Positions 1 to 10,911 of a stretch of 64,000 nucleotides of DNA are shown in pieces. Numbering within the stretch: the first letter of the stretch is position 1; each line of letters starts with the position of its first letter. The notes beneath the pieces were generated by a model. The model searched no databases, had not been told where the DNA came from, and saw only the letters and a program-made list of their open reading frames with translations. Both the position numbers and the translations under genes were made by a program. The DNA is from Theocolax elegans (taxonomy: Eukaryota; Arthropoda; Insecta; Hymenoptera; Cerocephalidae), in NCBI GenBank assembly GCA_026168455.1, contig JANSJX010000008.1, forward strand, positions 1,516,001 through 1,580,000. The letters run 5' to 3'.

Positions 1-613
1 TCGACGGAATGCCAGAGATTTTTATTTCGCATGTGTCGACAATGGTTTGAGTGTTATTTATGTAATTTATACCCGCTTCTAACCGATCAATGCGTCTATT
101 AAAAAGATCGACGAAATTTTGAAAATACGCCGGCGCTGAGTTATCAGTTTGGTTGCTGTTGAGCGACATTTTTATACAATTTAGAGAATCGGCAGGTATT
201 TCTTCGACGCAAGGTAAATCGGTGCGAAGAGGAAGATAGTCGCGAGAAAACAAGCGCCCAGCTGGGCCGCTGCGGTGTAGTTTTGACGTCTGAGTAGAAG
301 TAGGGGTAAGAGGGGAGGGAGGACGTTTTGAGAGGCGCGTGTTAAATGCCGGGCGAGACTGAGAGTCTAAAGTAAGAATGTTACTGGGAGTTGACGATGG
401 AGGGGATAGGTGAGGGGACAGATGAGGGGCGGATAGTGACGTCTTACTAAATTGTTCGTTAACCGATGTACAACACCGAATTAGCTGGTTTGATAAGTCT
501 AATGGATTTACACAGCTAGAGTGTATTAAACCGCCGCAATTTGAGCACGCTACCGTTTGACTCGTATTAAGCGATATTATTTCTTTACATAAGCCACAAG
601 CAGATTTTGACAT
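1..613 (-). CDS. Non-LTR retrotransposon ORF1 protein, 5' part, runs off the left edge
   Basis: An open frame reads from an ATG at 613-611 to base 1 without a stop, giving 204 codons, and continues outside the window. An in-frame TGA lies three codons upstream of the ATG, which fixes the start. Residues 6-34 form a zinc finger with spacing CX2CX13CX2CX4HX2C (C6, C9, C23, C26, H31, C34), like the PHD-type fingers of some CR1-like LINE ORF1 proteins. A Pro/Ser/Thr-rich linker follows (about 60-110), then a region around 140-180 with spaced hydrophobics that could be a short coiled coil. The last visible residues, E-I-K-I-S-G-I-P, match the start of the nucleic-acid-binding domain common in insect LINE ORF1 proteins. 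The role would be RNA binding in the retrotransposition particle. The frame is intact as far as it is visible. The clade is not assigned, and host-gene origin is unlikely but not excluded. Confidence 0.8.
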   Translation of the reverse strand, partial: MSKSACGLCKEIISLNTSQTVACSNCGGLIHSSCVNPLDLSNQLIRCCTSVNEQFSKTSLSAPHLSPHLSPPSSTPSNILTLDSQSRPAFNTRLSKRPPSPLTPTSTQTSKLHRSGPAGRLFSRDYLPLRTDLPCVEEIPADSLNCIKMSLNSNQTDNSAPAYFQNFVDLFNRRIDRLEAGINYINNTQTIVDTCEIKISGIPS

Positions 614-1200
614 ACTCCTTCAATACATTAGATTTATGAAAACAAACCCCAATTCATAAGAACTCGCCTTAATAAGTAATGATCTAACGTATGGCACTAG
701 TCGCGACGCGATACGAGATAACAGTGAACTAATCACTAATCACAAGTTGGCGGAATTGAGTGCGACGTTGCCAAATGTAGTAAATAAACACGTGGTAGCA
801 TAACCTTAAATTACACTTAACCTATATGCACATTAAGTTAAAAATAATATAAATCTTTTAATTTGAGTGCACCAAAATGTTCACTTCACTAATTTCAGGT
901 CGCGATGACTTGGAGTGAATGTCTAGGATGACTCTGGTAGATGCTGATAATAATGATTCTCGGATGTATTGGCCTCCTTCTGTGATGAATATGGCGACGA
1001 GAAGACTGTCACTGAATCAGTAGAGCTTTCAGAAATCGGTCACTCCTAGCTCATTTTTTTCAAAAAGTTATAGAAAAAATAGCTCAAGCTTGAGAGCCGA
1101 TTTGGAGGGCCAATTCCTGAAAAGAAGGAATTCCGGGGAGTACAAAGTACAAAATAATAGCCGAAAAAAGACGGAGCTCAGGAAAGGCGTCCATTTACTC

Positions 1201-1234
<34 letters not shown>

Positions 1235-1868
1235 GAAAGTAGGATGAAAAGCTATATAAGCTGATAAAATCAAGGAAGACGATGTAAAAAGATGCATCGA
1301 AGTAATTCCGCGGAATAAAAGGTAAGATTGCGGCGAATCTAGTTTAAAGTTACATAGGCGTATTTGCAAAATTGATCTGAGGACGTCCCATTTTCTAAGT
1401 GGGGAATCTTTCTCTCTCGGCTTATATATAAGAAAATATGCTTCAGCGAAATGCTGCATTTACCTCATTCATTTCGCGTTGAGTGACCCGTTTACTTTTT
1501 ACTTTATGTAATTCTAAATGCATATGTAGCCTTTTCCTATTAGACGATCTCAGGCTTATTATTCGATCGTATTCACACAGTATTTAAATCTATGAATTTT
1601 AAATGATAAAATTATCAATGTATACATATGAATTTGATTTTTTGAGATATACGTTATTGTTTTGTACAGTACTTATTACTCACGCACGTCTGACGGATGT
1701 AATATATGTCATGTATGGATTTTGTTGCTTACCTGTAACAGAAAAATAATATTGACAAAATTAAAATTATTGATTAAACCATCTTTTTATGAAAAATTAC
1801 ATGTAATAATATAAAATGTAAAATTTTTTTGTTGATCTTCCGCTTTTAAAAAAATAATATTTTTTAAT
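614..1868. other. Upstream flank of the LINE ORF1; (GA)n microsatellite; no gene seen
   Basis: The first few hundred bases should hold the LINE 5' UTR and promoter (minus strand), but I cannot place the 5' end or a target duplication. A (GA)n run occupies 1204-1235. The rest is AT-rich with only short open frames of low-complexity composition. Confidence 0.4.
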
Positions 1869-2385
1869 GGAATGTTGGACCTACATTATAGGAATTTACA
1901 CTGTTCAACCTAAAAATTATATTTGAATATATTGAATAAGCATTTGAAAAAATTTATACGGATACTTTAAAATACCAAAAGAGGGCATAATGATTGACAT
2001 TTAACGGGATGTCGGACCCAAATTACAGGGATCTACATCTTTCAACATAAGAATTATGTTGGAAATATTGAATTAAAAATCTGAACGAAATTCATATGGG
2101 TAGTTTAAAACAAAAGTAAGGGCATAATGTTTTGATTTTTTCAGAAAAAATAAATTTGTTAATAATAATTGAATAAACAATTGTCGACCGGTAATTATTG
2201 ATCTTAAAAAGCATGAATTTTCAACACAAAAATCAGAATTAAATTACAAATTTAAAAATCTGAAAAAATTTGAATATACTGTTCAAAACATGCCTACGGG
2301 CATGGTGTTTAGGATTTTTTTAAAAATTTATTCTTTTGTTTATAAAAAAATATTAAAAATGACCATTTTCTGAGTCCGATAATCA
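1869..2385 (+). repeat. Tandem-unit interspersed repeat, copy A
   Basis: Two units of about 137 bp start at 1869 and 2006. Both begin GGRATGTYGGACC, carry a TTCAAC...AATTAT block and end in GGGCATAATG. A more diverged third unit runs on to GGGCATGG near 2300 and ends at TGAGTCCGA. An inverted copy lies at 24675-25045 and a further copy at 54148-54330. No coding potential is seen. It could be a satellite-like non-autonomous element. Confidence 0.7.
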
Positions 2386-3540
2386 CTTAACCTTCTTGCG
2401 TACAATAACAAGATATCTCGTCCAAATAATGAAATCGGTCAAAAATGCACGATGACGTAAGAGCTATATACCAATTTCTAATGAAATAGGTTCAAACTCG
2501 ATATCTCGACTTCTTTTTTCTTTTGAATTTTCATTTGAAAAATGATGATATTTCGTAAGAAATTCACGAAATATTTTGAAATAAAAAAGTTTTAAAAATG
2601 TATAGAAAAATTGCTGAAATCAATATGGAAATATTATACCCGGAGGTTTTTGGGATCGCTGAAAACGAATCTGCGTTCAGAATATTGAAATTTAAAATAA
2701 CGGATTCAGAATTGCGGACTTAAATTATTGGTTTTAAAAATTGTTGGAAAAGAATTAACTTAAACAGCTACTATTAAGCTGTTATCGATTCGAGATCTAC
2801 CATTCAAAGCTGTAATTTTAAGGTATACAAAACTAAGACTATATTATTAATAAGATATTATTTATAAGATAAAATATTAATAAGACTATTAATAAGATAA
2901 AATTTATAGACGTAAAAAAATGGGGGTTTGCAAAATCGAATAAAAAGCGGGACACATTTCCGTTAGTCTTAAAATTTTTAAAACATCACATCGCATTCTT
3001 TTCCGTTAATCCAATTTTTCTCGAAATATAGTTTTAAAGTCAATTTAAATATATTTCTACAATATCTATAGAGTTCACGGTCACCATTTTGCATTATTTA
3101 TTTCAAAGTTTACAAAATTAATTTCAGATCCATTTTTTGCAACTCCACAATGTTATTTGAGTATTTTTTGATAAAATTAGAGATTTGTAGGTACTATTTT
3201 GAATCTTTTACTTTACATATTGAATTTCTAATCTTACGTTTGTTATATAAGTGACCTTAATAACCCCTCACTATGACATTACAATTTTTTTAAGCATATT
3301 TTTTAAATCAAGAGTATCATTGTTACTATTTTTAATTCATTTACATTTTAAAATTCTGATAACAGATTTGCTTCCAGCAACTTCGAAAACCCACAAATAC
3401 GGTTATCGAATTAGATTTAAGTATATTTTTGTAAAGTCAAGAGCATTTGTAATTCAACGAACTACCGAAACCCTTTCCAAATTTCAATATATCCTTGCGG
3501 TTGAAAACGAAATTTAACGATATGTATATATATAGAGTGG
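2386..3540. other. AT-rich non-coding stretch, nothing recognised
   Basis: Homopolymer-rich AT sequence with no splice-flanked open frame, RNA gene or convincing repeat partner in the window. Confidence 0.5.
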
Positions 3541-3850
3541 TGTGGGCGCGTGATTGGCCAGTCAGTACATATACATTCAGAAGAACCGGATTAAATGTAA
3601 GCCGCGTGAAAAGGGCGAGAGGTTCGCTCGGATTTCCGCGCTATCGGATAACAATGCGTGCGCGGGGGGACGGCGATACGTCAGCCCCCGACGCGCGCCA
3701 TTAATTGAAATTCAAACGGACATAAACACCGTATACCGCGGCGGTTCAACAGCTGCCACGTCCGGAAGCCCACGTTCACGCCTCCGCGGGCACGGACGAG
3801 GGTCGGCTTCCCAATTAAAAAGTATATCGTAGATGCGCTCGTTCGAATTA
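3541..3850. other. CpG-rich, GC-rich island in AT-rich surroundings
   Basis: This block of about 300 bp is strikingly richer in G, C and CpG than its neighbours (for example GCGCGGGGGG, CCGCGGCGG). Overlapping open frames exist in two plus-strand phases, but none shows recognisable protein features or a convincing splice setting. It could be a regulatory element, a 5' exon or promoter of an unseen transcript, or a horizontally acquired or repeat fragment. Confidence 0.35.
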
Positions 3851-5974
3851 CCTGTTTAACGCTCCGACACCTCCACGGATTTTCTGATTTTCCTGTTGAC
3901 TATATATATACACGCCCCCTCCCCCCATGCCTACACCTCACGTTTATTACCACTCATTTCACTTTTCGTTTTCTTTATTTGTCGTTCATCGCATTGTAAA
4001 TTCTCATTTTTTTAAAAATAAAAATAATTAAAATCGCAATGTCGGTAAAACAGGATCACCGTTCGTCGTCAGCTCGTAATCGAGTTGTATTTTACGTCGA
4101 ATCGTCGATGTGTTCCGTTTTCGTACACCATAACCCATAAGGACACGGGTCCTCGCAGTTGTTGATGAAAGAAAAAAAAATGAAAAAGAATATTGACGAG
4201 CCACTATCACCCAATTTTCGAAAATGCTCTCTCTTTTTTTTTTGTATATCTGTCGACGCGCTACACTCGAGTGATTAAACGCGAAAAATCCAAACTCGCG
4301 TAATCCGTTCGAAGCTCGGGGTATATACGCGGAAATTTAGGAAATCGAAGTTACATTTCAATAAATATAACTGATACTTCAATCGTCGAGTCATCAAGCT
4401 CTCGATAACAAGGGCGAGTTAATTCGATCCCAAAAGCGCAACACAAAAAAGAGAGAGAGAGAGAAAGAGAGAGAGAGAGGAGAAAGAAATCTCTTTATCC
4501 GGTTCTCACAAAAGCGTAAATCCCTTTAGTCCGATATATCGAAAAGCTGAAACCCAAACTTTCATCCATATAACTCAGGGGCAAATCCGGCGTTCATTTC
4601 GCCGACGTTAAACTCATTTCTGAACTCCATAAAAGCCATAAATTCCGAACACGTTCGGAGGGGTAGGGGAGGGGGGGGGGGAGACTCCTGCACTCGTCAA
4701 ACGCTGATGAAAGGAGCTTTGAGAAAAAGTCAAAAATGAAGGAGGTCGCCATCGGCATCAAATTCAAAATTGACCCCATTATCAATTGAATTTGGTTAGT
4801 CGTATATATTTCTCCTCGAAGTTCACATCGGCGATACACTCGACTCGTCGCAATTGAATTAACGAAATAATCAGCGGGCAATTTTTTTCTTATCAAACTT
4901 TACGTTGTATAGGTTTATATGTATGCAACGAAATTTCGTTTATATCCAATCGATTTTACAAATGGTCGACATACAACGATGGTGATTACAATGTAATTGT
5001 TAGAGTTATACCGTTATACCAATATAACGTTAATAGCAAAAACCGATAGTCATCGATGTTTCGACGATGAATCTTTTTTTATTTTTTGCCGAATCACGCC
5101 GATTACTCCCAATTCTTTGTTTATATATCAGAAAACGCGCAGTCGAATAAAAAAAAATAAACTTATAACTCTGCCTAATTATAATTTCCACAATTTTGAA
5201 AGAATTTATTCGACCAACGCTCGCGTATTTACGCATCAAAATATTTCGGTGCTATCTCGTTAATTCATTACGCGCAGCGCGTATCTGTAAATGCAACTCT
5301 CGGTATATTTTTACAATCTCGGTTACTTACAAACCCGCAAAACTAAATATTATCGTCAAAGAGTCCTTTTAAAGACCTGACAACTATTTAAAAAAAAAAA
5401 AAAAAAAACAAGTTATATCTCTTGTGATACGTAGAAACTCAAAGGATTTATGTATCACATTTATGTCTACAAAGCTATATATACAAATATATACGTATAG
5501 ATATAAAACTATCATGTAATCATTTTATTCTTTATTTTTCGTTTGACACTCATATAGGTATAGATACACGGCATTTCGTAAATTAGAGTGTATGTACATA
5601 TATTTAGTTATGAAAAATAACGCGTAATGTATATCTTATTAATTATACGTAGCCGAAATATTTTTTAAACTATTTAAATGAATACGATCTTTTTAACGAA
5701 ATTTTTTAATTAAATTATATTCATAATGTATGTAAATAAATGCGTCACATACGATATTATAAGATAAACAAACTACAAATAATTTTAATATATTATGTCG
5801 GTATTTATATACATATATATTTCATTTTGGTTATATTCTATATTTTTATATAGTTCTTAGAGCCATATACACTCCTATACACGAGTTTTTAATCACGCGC
5901 CCAAAAAAATGTTTTGAAAATAAAAACTGTTCGGAGGAAACATGCCCTTCTATTCATTAGTATTCTCGTTTAAA

Positions 5975-5977
<3 letters not shown>
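3851..5977. other. Non-coding stretch with (GA)n and a G-quadruplex candidate
   Basis: It contains a (GA)n run at 4451-4486, a poly-G cluster at 4660-4681 and a poly-A run near 5390-5410. The remainder is AT-rich. Short open frames here have no features beyond base composition. Confidence 0.5.
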
Positions 5978-6015
<38 letters not shown>

Positions 6016-6028
6016 GCACACACACACC
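5978..6028. repeat. (AT)n followed by (CA)n microsatellite
   Basis: About 36 bp of alternating AT (5978-6013) passes into a short CA tract. It lies immediately upstream of a tRNA-like relic. Confidence 0.95.
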
Positions 6029-6086
6029 CATACATATTCAAGTATAGCAACTACTTTCGTAATAAAATTATGTTTTTAAAACAATA

Positions 6087-6157
6087 AAAATGGCTCAGTT
6101 GGTAGAGCGAGAGACAATTCGAAGTAGAAAATCGGAGGTTCGAATCTCGGAATAAAA
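6087..6157 (+). pseudogene. tRNA-like relic with A and B boxes (degenerate tRNA or SINE head)
   Basis: The block TGGCTCAGTTGGTAGAGC is a good RNA polymerase III A box with D-arm, and GGTTCGAATCTC about 35 bp later is a B box. The acceptor arms do not pair and the T-stem has mismatches, so a working tRNA is unlikely. A T-rich run follows, as expected for a pol III terminator. Confidence 0.6.
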
Positions 6158-6648
6158 TTTTTTTTATTATTAATTCAAATTTTACAAGTTTAAAAATACT
6201 ATTATTAATCTTACCTAAGATATTATTTTAAGTTTGTATAGACTTTACATAAATGCTTAATTAACATTTTTCCAAGTTTGGGAATGTCGCGTTGGACATG
6301 TTGATATGAACTTTCTCCAAACTTTAACTTTATATAAAGTTTAGGTAAACATAATTTTTTTTACGCGAGCTGAGAAAAAATATGACTTGTGACAAATAAC
6401 TGTCATTAACTATTAATGAATTTTGGGTGAATTGAATATTCATCGATAGTTATCCAATACCTCATATAGTATAAAAAAATTGGAACAAATTAAACGGTTA
6501 TAAGTATAAGTTAATACATAATTATTTTTGTAATTATTTATTATTTCGTGTAAAAAATTAAAAATACAAATCCTAAGGTTGAAATTTGTTAAGAGGGGAG
6601 GGAGGGGAGGGATGTGTAAAGGAAAGATCAAGAAATAAAGAGTTCCTG
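6158..6648. other. AT-rich non-coding with G-rich tract
   Basis: Nothing coding is seen. A four-tract G-rich run (GGGGAGGGAGGGGAGGG) sits at about 6594-6611. Confidence 0.5.
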
Positions 6649-6650
6649 GT

Positions 6651-6700
6651 GGCCAAGTGGTAAGGTCGTCGGTTCGATCCCGAACTGAGGACGTTGATTT
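6651..6700 (+). pseudogene. Second tRNA-like relic lacking the anticodon arm
   Basis: TGGTGGCCAAGTGGTAAGG resembles a D-arm/A box and is followed almost at once by a B box, GGTTCGATCCC, then by a run of T. The distance between the boxes is too short for a full tRNA, so the anticodon arm is deleted. It is probably a SINE or tRNA pseudogene fragment. Confidence 0.6.
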
Positions 6701-6761
6701 TTTTTTTCAATCTCGATCTTCCTTTAATTAATTTTCTAATATAGCTATAGCATTATTGAAG

Positions 6762-6850
6762 ACGTAGCGATATGCAAGTAAGTTGCTAAAAAGCGAATTT
6801 TGTGGATTATTTGAAAAAATATTGCATAACGCAATTTAACTCGATATATA
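6762..6850 (+). repeat. Single arm of the 56.6-kb hairpin element
   Basis: The sequence from GATATGCAAGTAAGTTGCTA to ACGCAATTTAACTCG matches, with scattered differences, the right arm of the palindromic element at 56554-56819. Only one arm is kept here. Confidence 0.7.
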
Positions 6851-8580
6851 CATATAGTAATAATTTAAAATAATTACATGCACGAGCGAATTAGAGTCAC
6901 AAATTTAAAATAATTAATTTGAGATGAATGAAAGATATACGTTTAGTAAGATAAAGCTCTTTCACTTATATTTTTGTATTGTAAAAAATGAGTATAATAA
7001 TGGTTACAGGTTATATTTTTAAAAATAATTAATAAAACGAAAATAATCAAATTTTAAGTTTATAGGTTATTTACTTTTTATTATAATGCAGTTTCTCGTT
7101 ATATAAAATCTACATATATATCATACTTATTGTGTAACGGTCTTGAACTTCAAGTATCGTATCCATATCATCAAACGATTCAAAAAATTAAAAAATGAAA
7201 TGCATTCGAGAAATCAAAGAAATACCCGAATGGCCAGAAATCCGTTGAGCGCTTGACGAAACCTTTGAATACTTTTTCACGTTGCAAGAGCAATCGCGCC
7301 TGTATACACGAAGACGATGTTTTACATCAGCATTTCTAAATTCATATACATTAACTATTAATTCATACATTCAATTAATGCAGATTTTTCAAAACACTAT
7401 TATAGTTAAATAAAAAAAAAGTAATTATATAACGTATATACGAATAAGTGACATTTAATGAATTAGATATCCTATACAAATATTACTAAAATTTTATCCT
7501 TCAATTGAATGGCCAATTTAAATAATAAAGTCATTCTCTTTCTCAGTGTATAGTTACCAACGGGATCGAGTAGTTCTCCATTGTTTTGAATGAGAGTGAA
7601 ATTCTTTTTTTTTTTTTGCTCCTCCCTCGGAAAAACAACGTTGATGTTCCTCTCTATTGAAAATTGAATATATCGCCGCACCTTACACAAAAGAGCGATC
7701 CCAACCGTACATGTGCATGCATGTGTGTATGTATACACGCACACCTATATCTATATATAGATATATATATACATACATTCACTTGGATCTGAAAAATATA
7801 TATACACGAATTTCTCGTGCGAAATATACAGTTTCGAGCAGACGCTTCCATTAAAGTTATGAAAAAAATGCCCATCTCTTTTTTTTGCGTATCCTTCGAA
7901 AAGCAGAGTATTGCGTTAGCTATCTGCGAAAAAAAAGAGGGAGTATATTATGAACGAATGACCTATGATTTTTTCCCATTTTTTTTTATGTTTTCTTTTT
8001 CAAGTCGAAATTCGAGTACGTTTATGTACGTAATGTAGTGATTAAAAAAAATAATGGTTCCTCTACGTTCAATAGTTGATTATTGAACAACAATGTTATA
8101 GTTTTATTCGCGTTTTAGTCTAACGAGGATTTATAACCATTAAAATTTTTTATTTTATTGCTGTTACAACTATGGTATATAACAATATTATTTATTTATA
8201 ATTATTTACATTATTGGCATTTATAATAATATTGAAATTTTTACAAAATGTTTAGTTTGGGAAATACTGCTTCTCTTAAAATAAATTCATTGACAGTTAA
8301 AAGAAAATATCTACCAGAACAAAAATGTTTTTTTATATAATCTGGATAGATATATTTTTCCCTTTACCGTAACCTCTGAAAATCTAAAAAAAAAATTTTT
8401 TTAATAGAGGTAACTGTATTTATTGAATTTCAATAACTTAAAATTCGAAATCCCATACTATTGTATTTGCTTTTTATAATATTGAAATGAATTATAAAAA
8501 AAATTTTCTCACAATTATTGATAAAAGTTAAAAGTGACTCCGGAATTACTTGCTAGGCGAGAGTGCAGTCCACACCTTTG
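6851..8580. other. AT-rich non-coding stretch, no gene seen
   Basis: Several open frames of 60-90 codons on both strands around 7.2-8.0 kb consist of low-complexity Tyr/Ile/Phe-rich sequence from TA-rich DNA and overlap one another. None has a recognisable domain. Confidence 0.5.
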
Positions 8581-8973
8581 GGTGACGGATTTTAACGAAA
8601 CTCTAAGTTTTGTTTTATAATATAAAAATATGAAGAAATCTAAATTTTTACACCCTATAACGTGTTACGTGACAAACGCGAGACTTAAATTTGAAAAAAA
8701 ATCTTATCACTCAAAACCATGAGAAAGCGGACATCATCAACAGCATTTTGACCAAAAGACTATAAATATAAATTTATTTGATTATTTAGGCCACAATTTT
8801 ATCAACTGCTTGCATTGATTTACAAAATTTAAATAATGTGTTAGCTTTAAATTAGTAAGTCTAAATTTTGTACACGCCAAATCTGAGAACAGGAAATACT
8901 ATTTTCCTCGTCAGGATTACTATATGCATTCTAATGTAATACATATACTAATTACTTTAAATTAATGGATGAA

Positions 8974-9052
<79 letters not shown>

Positions 9053-9272
9053 ATGAATGAATAAATAAATAAATATATAAATAAATATATAAATAAATCA
9101 AAAATTCTATTTGTTCTGAGTTCAAGTGGAAGTAATTTTTTTTGTCATAATTTGCTTGTGTGGGCCTTATAACATTGATAAATTTGAGCGTTACGTTCTA
9201 AAAATCTAGATTTCTTCATATATTTCTATATTAGAAAACATATCCTAAAATTTTGTTAACATCCGCCATCCA
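8581..9272. mobile_element. TIR-flanked non-autonomous DNA element containing an (AATA)n array
   Basis: The left end, GTGACGGATTTTAACG, and the sequence after it up to about 8690 are repeated in inverted orientation at about 9155-9272, which ends GTTAACATCCGCCATCC. Both arms share an exact GAAGAAATCTA core. The centre holds the long AATA microsatellite. No transposase frame is present. I could not identify a target duplication. Confidence 0.6.
8972..9099. repeat. (AATA)n microsatellite
   Basis: About 20 perfect AATA units followed by imperfect units, 128 bp in all. Confidence 0.98.
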
Positions 9273-9998
9273 TTCTCCTAGTTACTGTAACATTTACTAT
9301 TATACCTCGAATAAAACAAAATACACATTTACGATTTTTACTTTAATACAAAAATTTCGTTAGCGTATTTTTCCAAGTGCATGAAAATTTTAATCGACGC
9401 ACGTATATACGTAAGGTTCGTCTTTAATAATACAGAAATTTTTTTATTAGTATACCGTAGCATTCAAAAAAATTGTACCGTTTAACCCGTGATTTAATAC
9501 ATTCAAATTTATTTTATCGATAAGCGGGAGAGATTACACAGTCATTCATATTCATATTTTTAAATTGAATATTCATTTGGTGCGACGATTACATATATAT
9601 ACACACACACCTATATTTATACATCTGCCGAATTAGAAGTGCGTCTGACTATACGTACATATTTTCCCTAATTATGAAGGCGCATCCACGGATATGTCTT
9701 TGAAGAATAAAAGAAATATGCCCGAAACGAAATGACATACACATAATGCATGTGAGTAAATTGAACGTTTACAGCGCATTAATTCTAAACGGCGATAAAT
9801 TTGTACTTGTATATATATGTATATATGTGTACGAGAACGTATACAGACGGTTCAATGCAGGTAACAACGAACCGCACGAAAGTTGAGCTCCTTCATACGT
9901 CATAACCGAAAATTTGCGACGCTATCAGGAGTAAATAGGATTAGCGCGATCCAAAGCACGCGCGAAATTGTTAATGAACGTAACGTAAACTCGGCGCG

Positions 9999-10029
<31 letters not shown>

Positions 10030-10792
10030 GAATGGCGAAACTGTTTGAAAAGCCGACGCTTGAGTCGCATTATTGGATAACTTGTCTAATAAGATTGCCG
10101 GGGCCTGCAAGTCGGTCCTCTCTCTCTCTCTCTCTCTCACTCTCCTTCACTCTCTACTTATAACTGAAGGCCTCGTATCTCTCGTGTTTGCGCCCCTCGA
10201 CGAGATGACACGTGATATTTTGACGCATCCTTGGCAAATCATCGAGGGAAAACCCGTCGACTTCAAACTACGAATTTGTCAAATGAATGGCGAGGACAAC
10301 GTCTCTCGCAACTGAGGAAACTTCGTGTGACCAACAAAACTGCACTCGCATTCAAATTAATTATTTTTATCTGCACCGTTTGTTCTACGTGTACCGCCCG
10401 TAGTATTTGTATAACAAATTCAAATTATAAGGCAGACGGATTACAAGGATCTAGTTTGAAGAATCCGAAACATTAAAAATTCGTACGTTTTTTTTTTTGG
10501 TAATTATTAGCTATTGATTTTGCTAAATCTTGGATACGAAAGGTATATAATATACCTTTTTAGGAAAAAATTCAATCATAAATTACTTACTAATAAATGA
10601 TTTATATTTTATCTATAATATTTGAATTTACATAAAGTCTAACTCAACGATTATGCACCCAAAAACTTATTGTCATTAAAGGGTAAACAATATTGTATAA
10701 AAATCACGCAACCCATTAATTAAAAAAAAGTAAATAAACGATCCTATATATCTTTATATTTTTAGATACAACACCTCCTTAAATAATGATTT
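9273..10792. other. Non-coding stretch with (TA)n and (TC)n runs
   Basis: It holds a (TA)n run at about 10001-10026 and (TC)n at 10117-10139. The GC-richer piece at 10.15-10.32 kb contains an 80-codon open frame without recognisable features. Confidence 0.45.
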
Positions 10793-10911
10793 TACACGGA
10801 GAAAAATGTAGAAAAAATTACAACGTTTTGTTTAGTAATGGAACAGTTCCATAATGGAGCTGTTGATGGGGTAACGAAGATAATCGTTGTAATTGCTCAA
10901 CTTCTGTGCAT
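10793..10911. mobile_element. Small MITE with CACGGAG-type ends
   Basis: The left end, TACACGGAGAAAAATG, and the internal AATTACAACG are mirrored by CGTTGTAATT and TTCTGTGCA at the right. This gives imperfect terminal inverted repeats around a core of about 60 bp. The ends resemble those of the 58.4-kb element. Confidence 0.55.

Noticed and set aside
8972..9099. CRISPR-like or satellite array
   Set aside because: It is a plain AATA tetranucleotide microsatellite with no spacers. No CRISPR array exists in the window.
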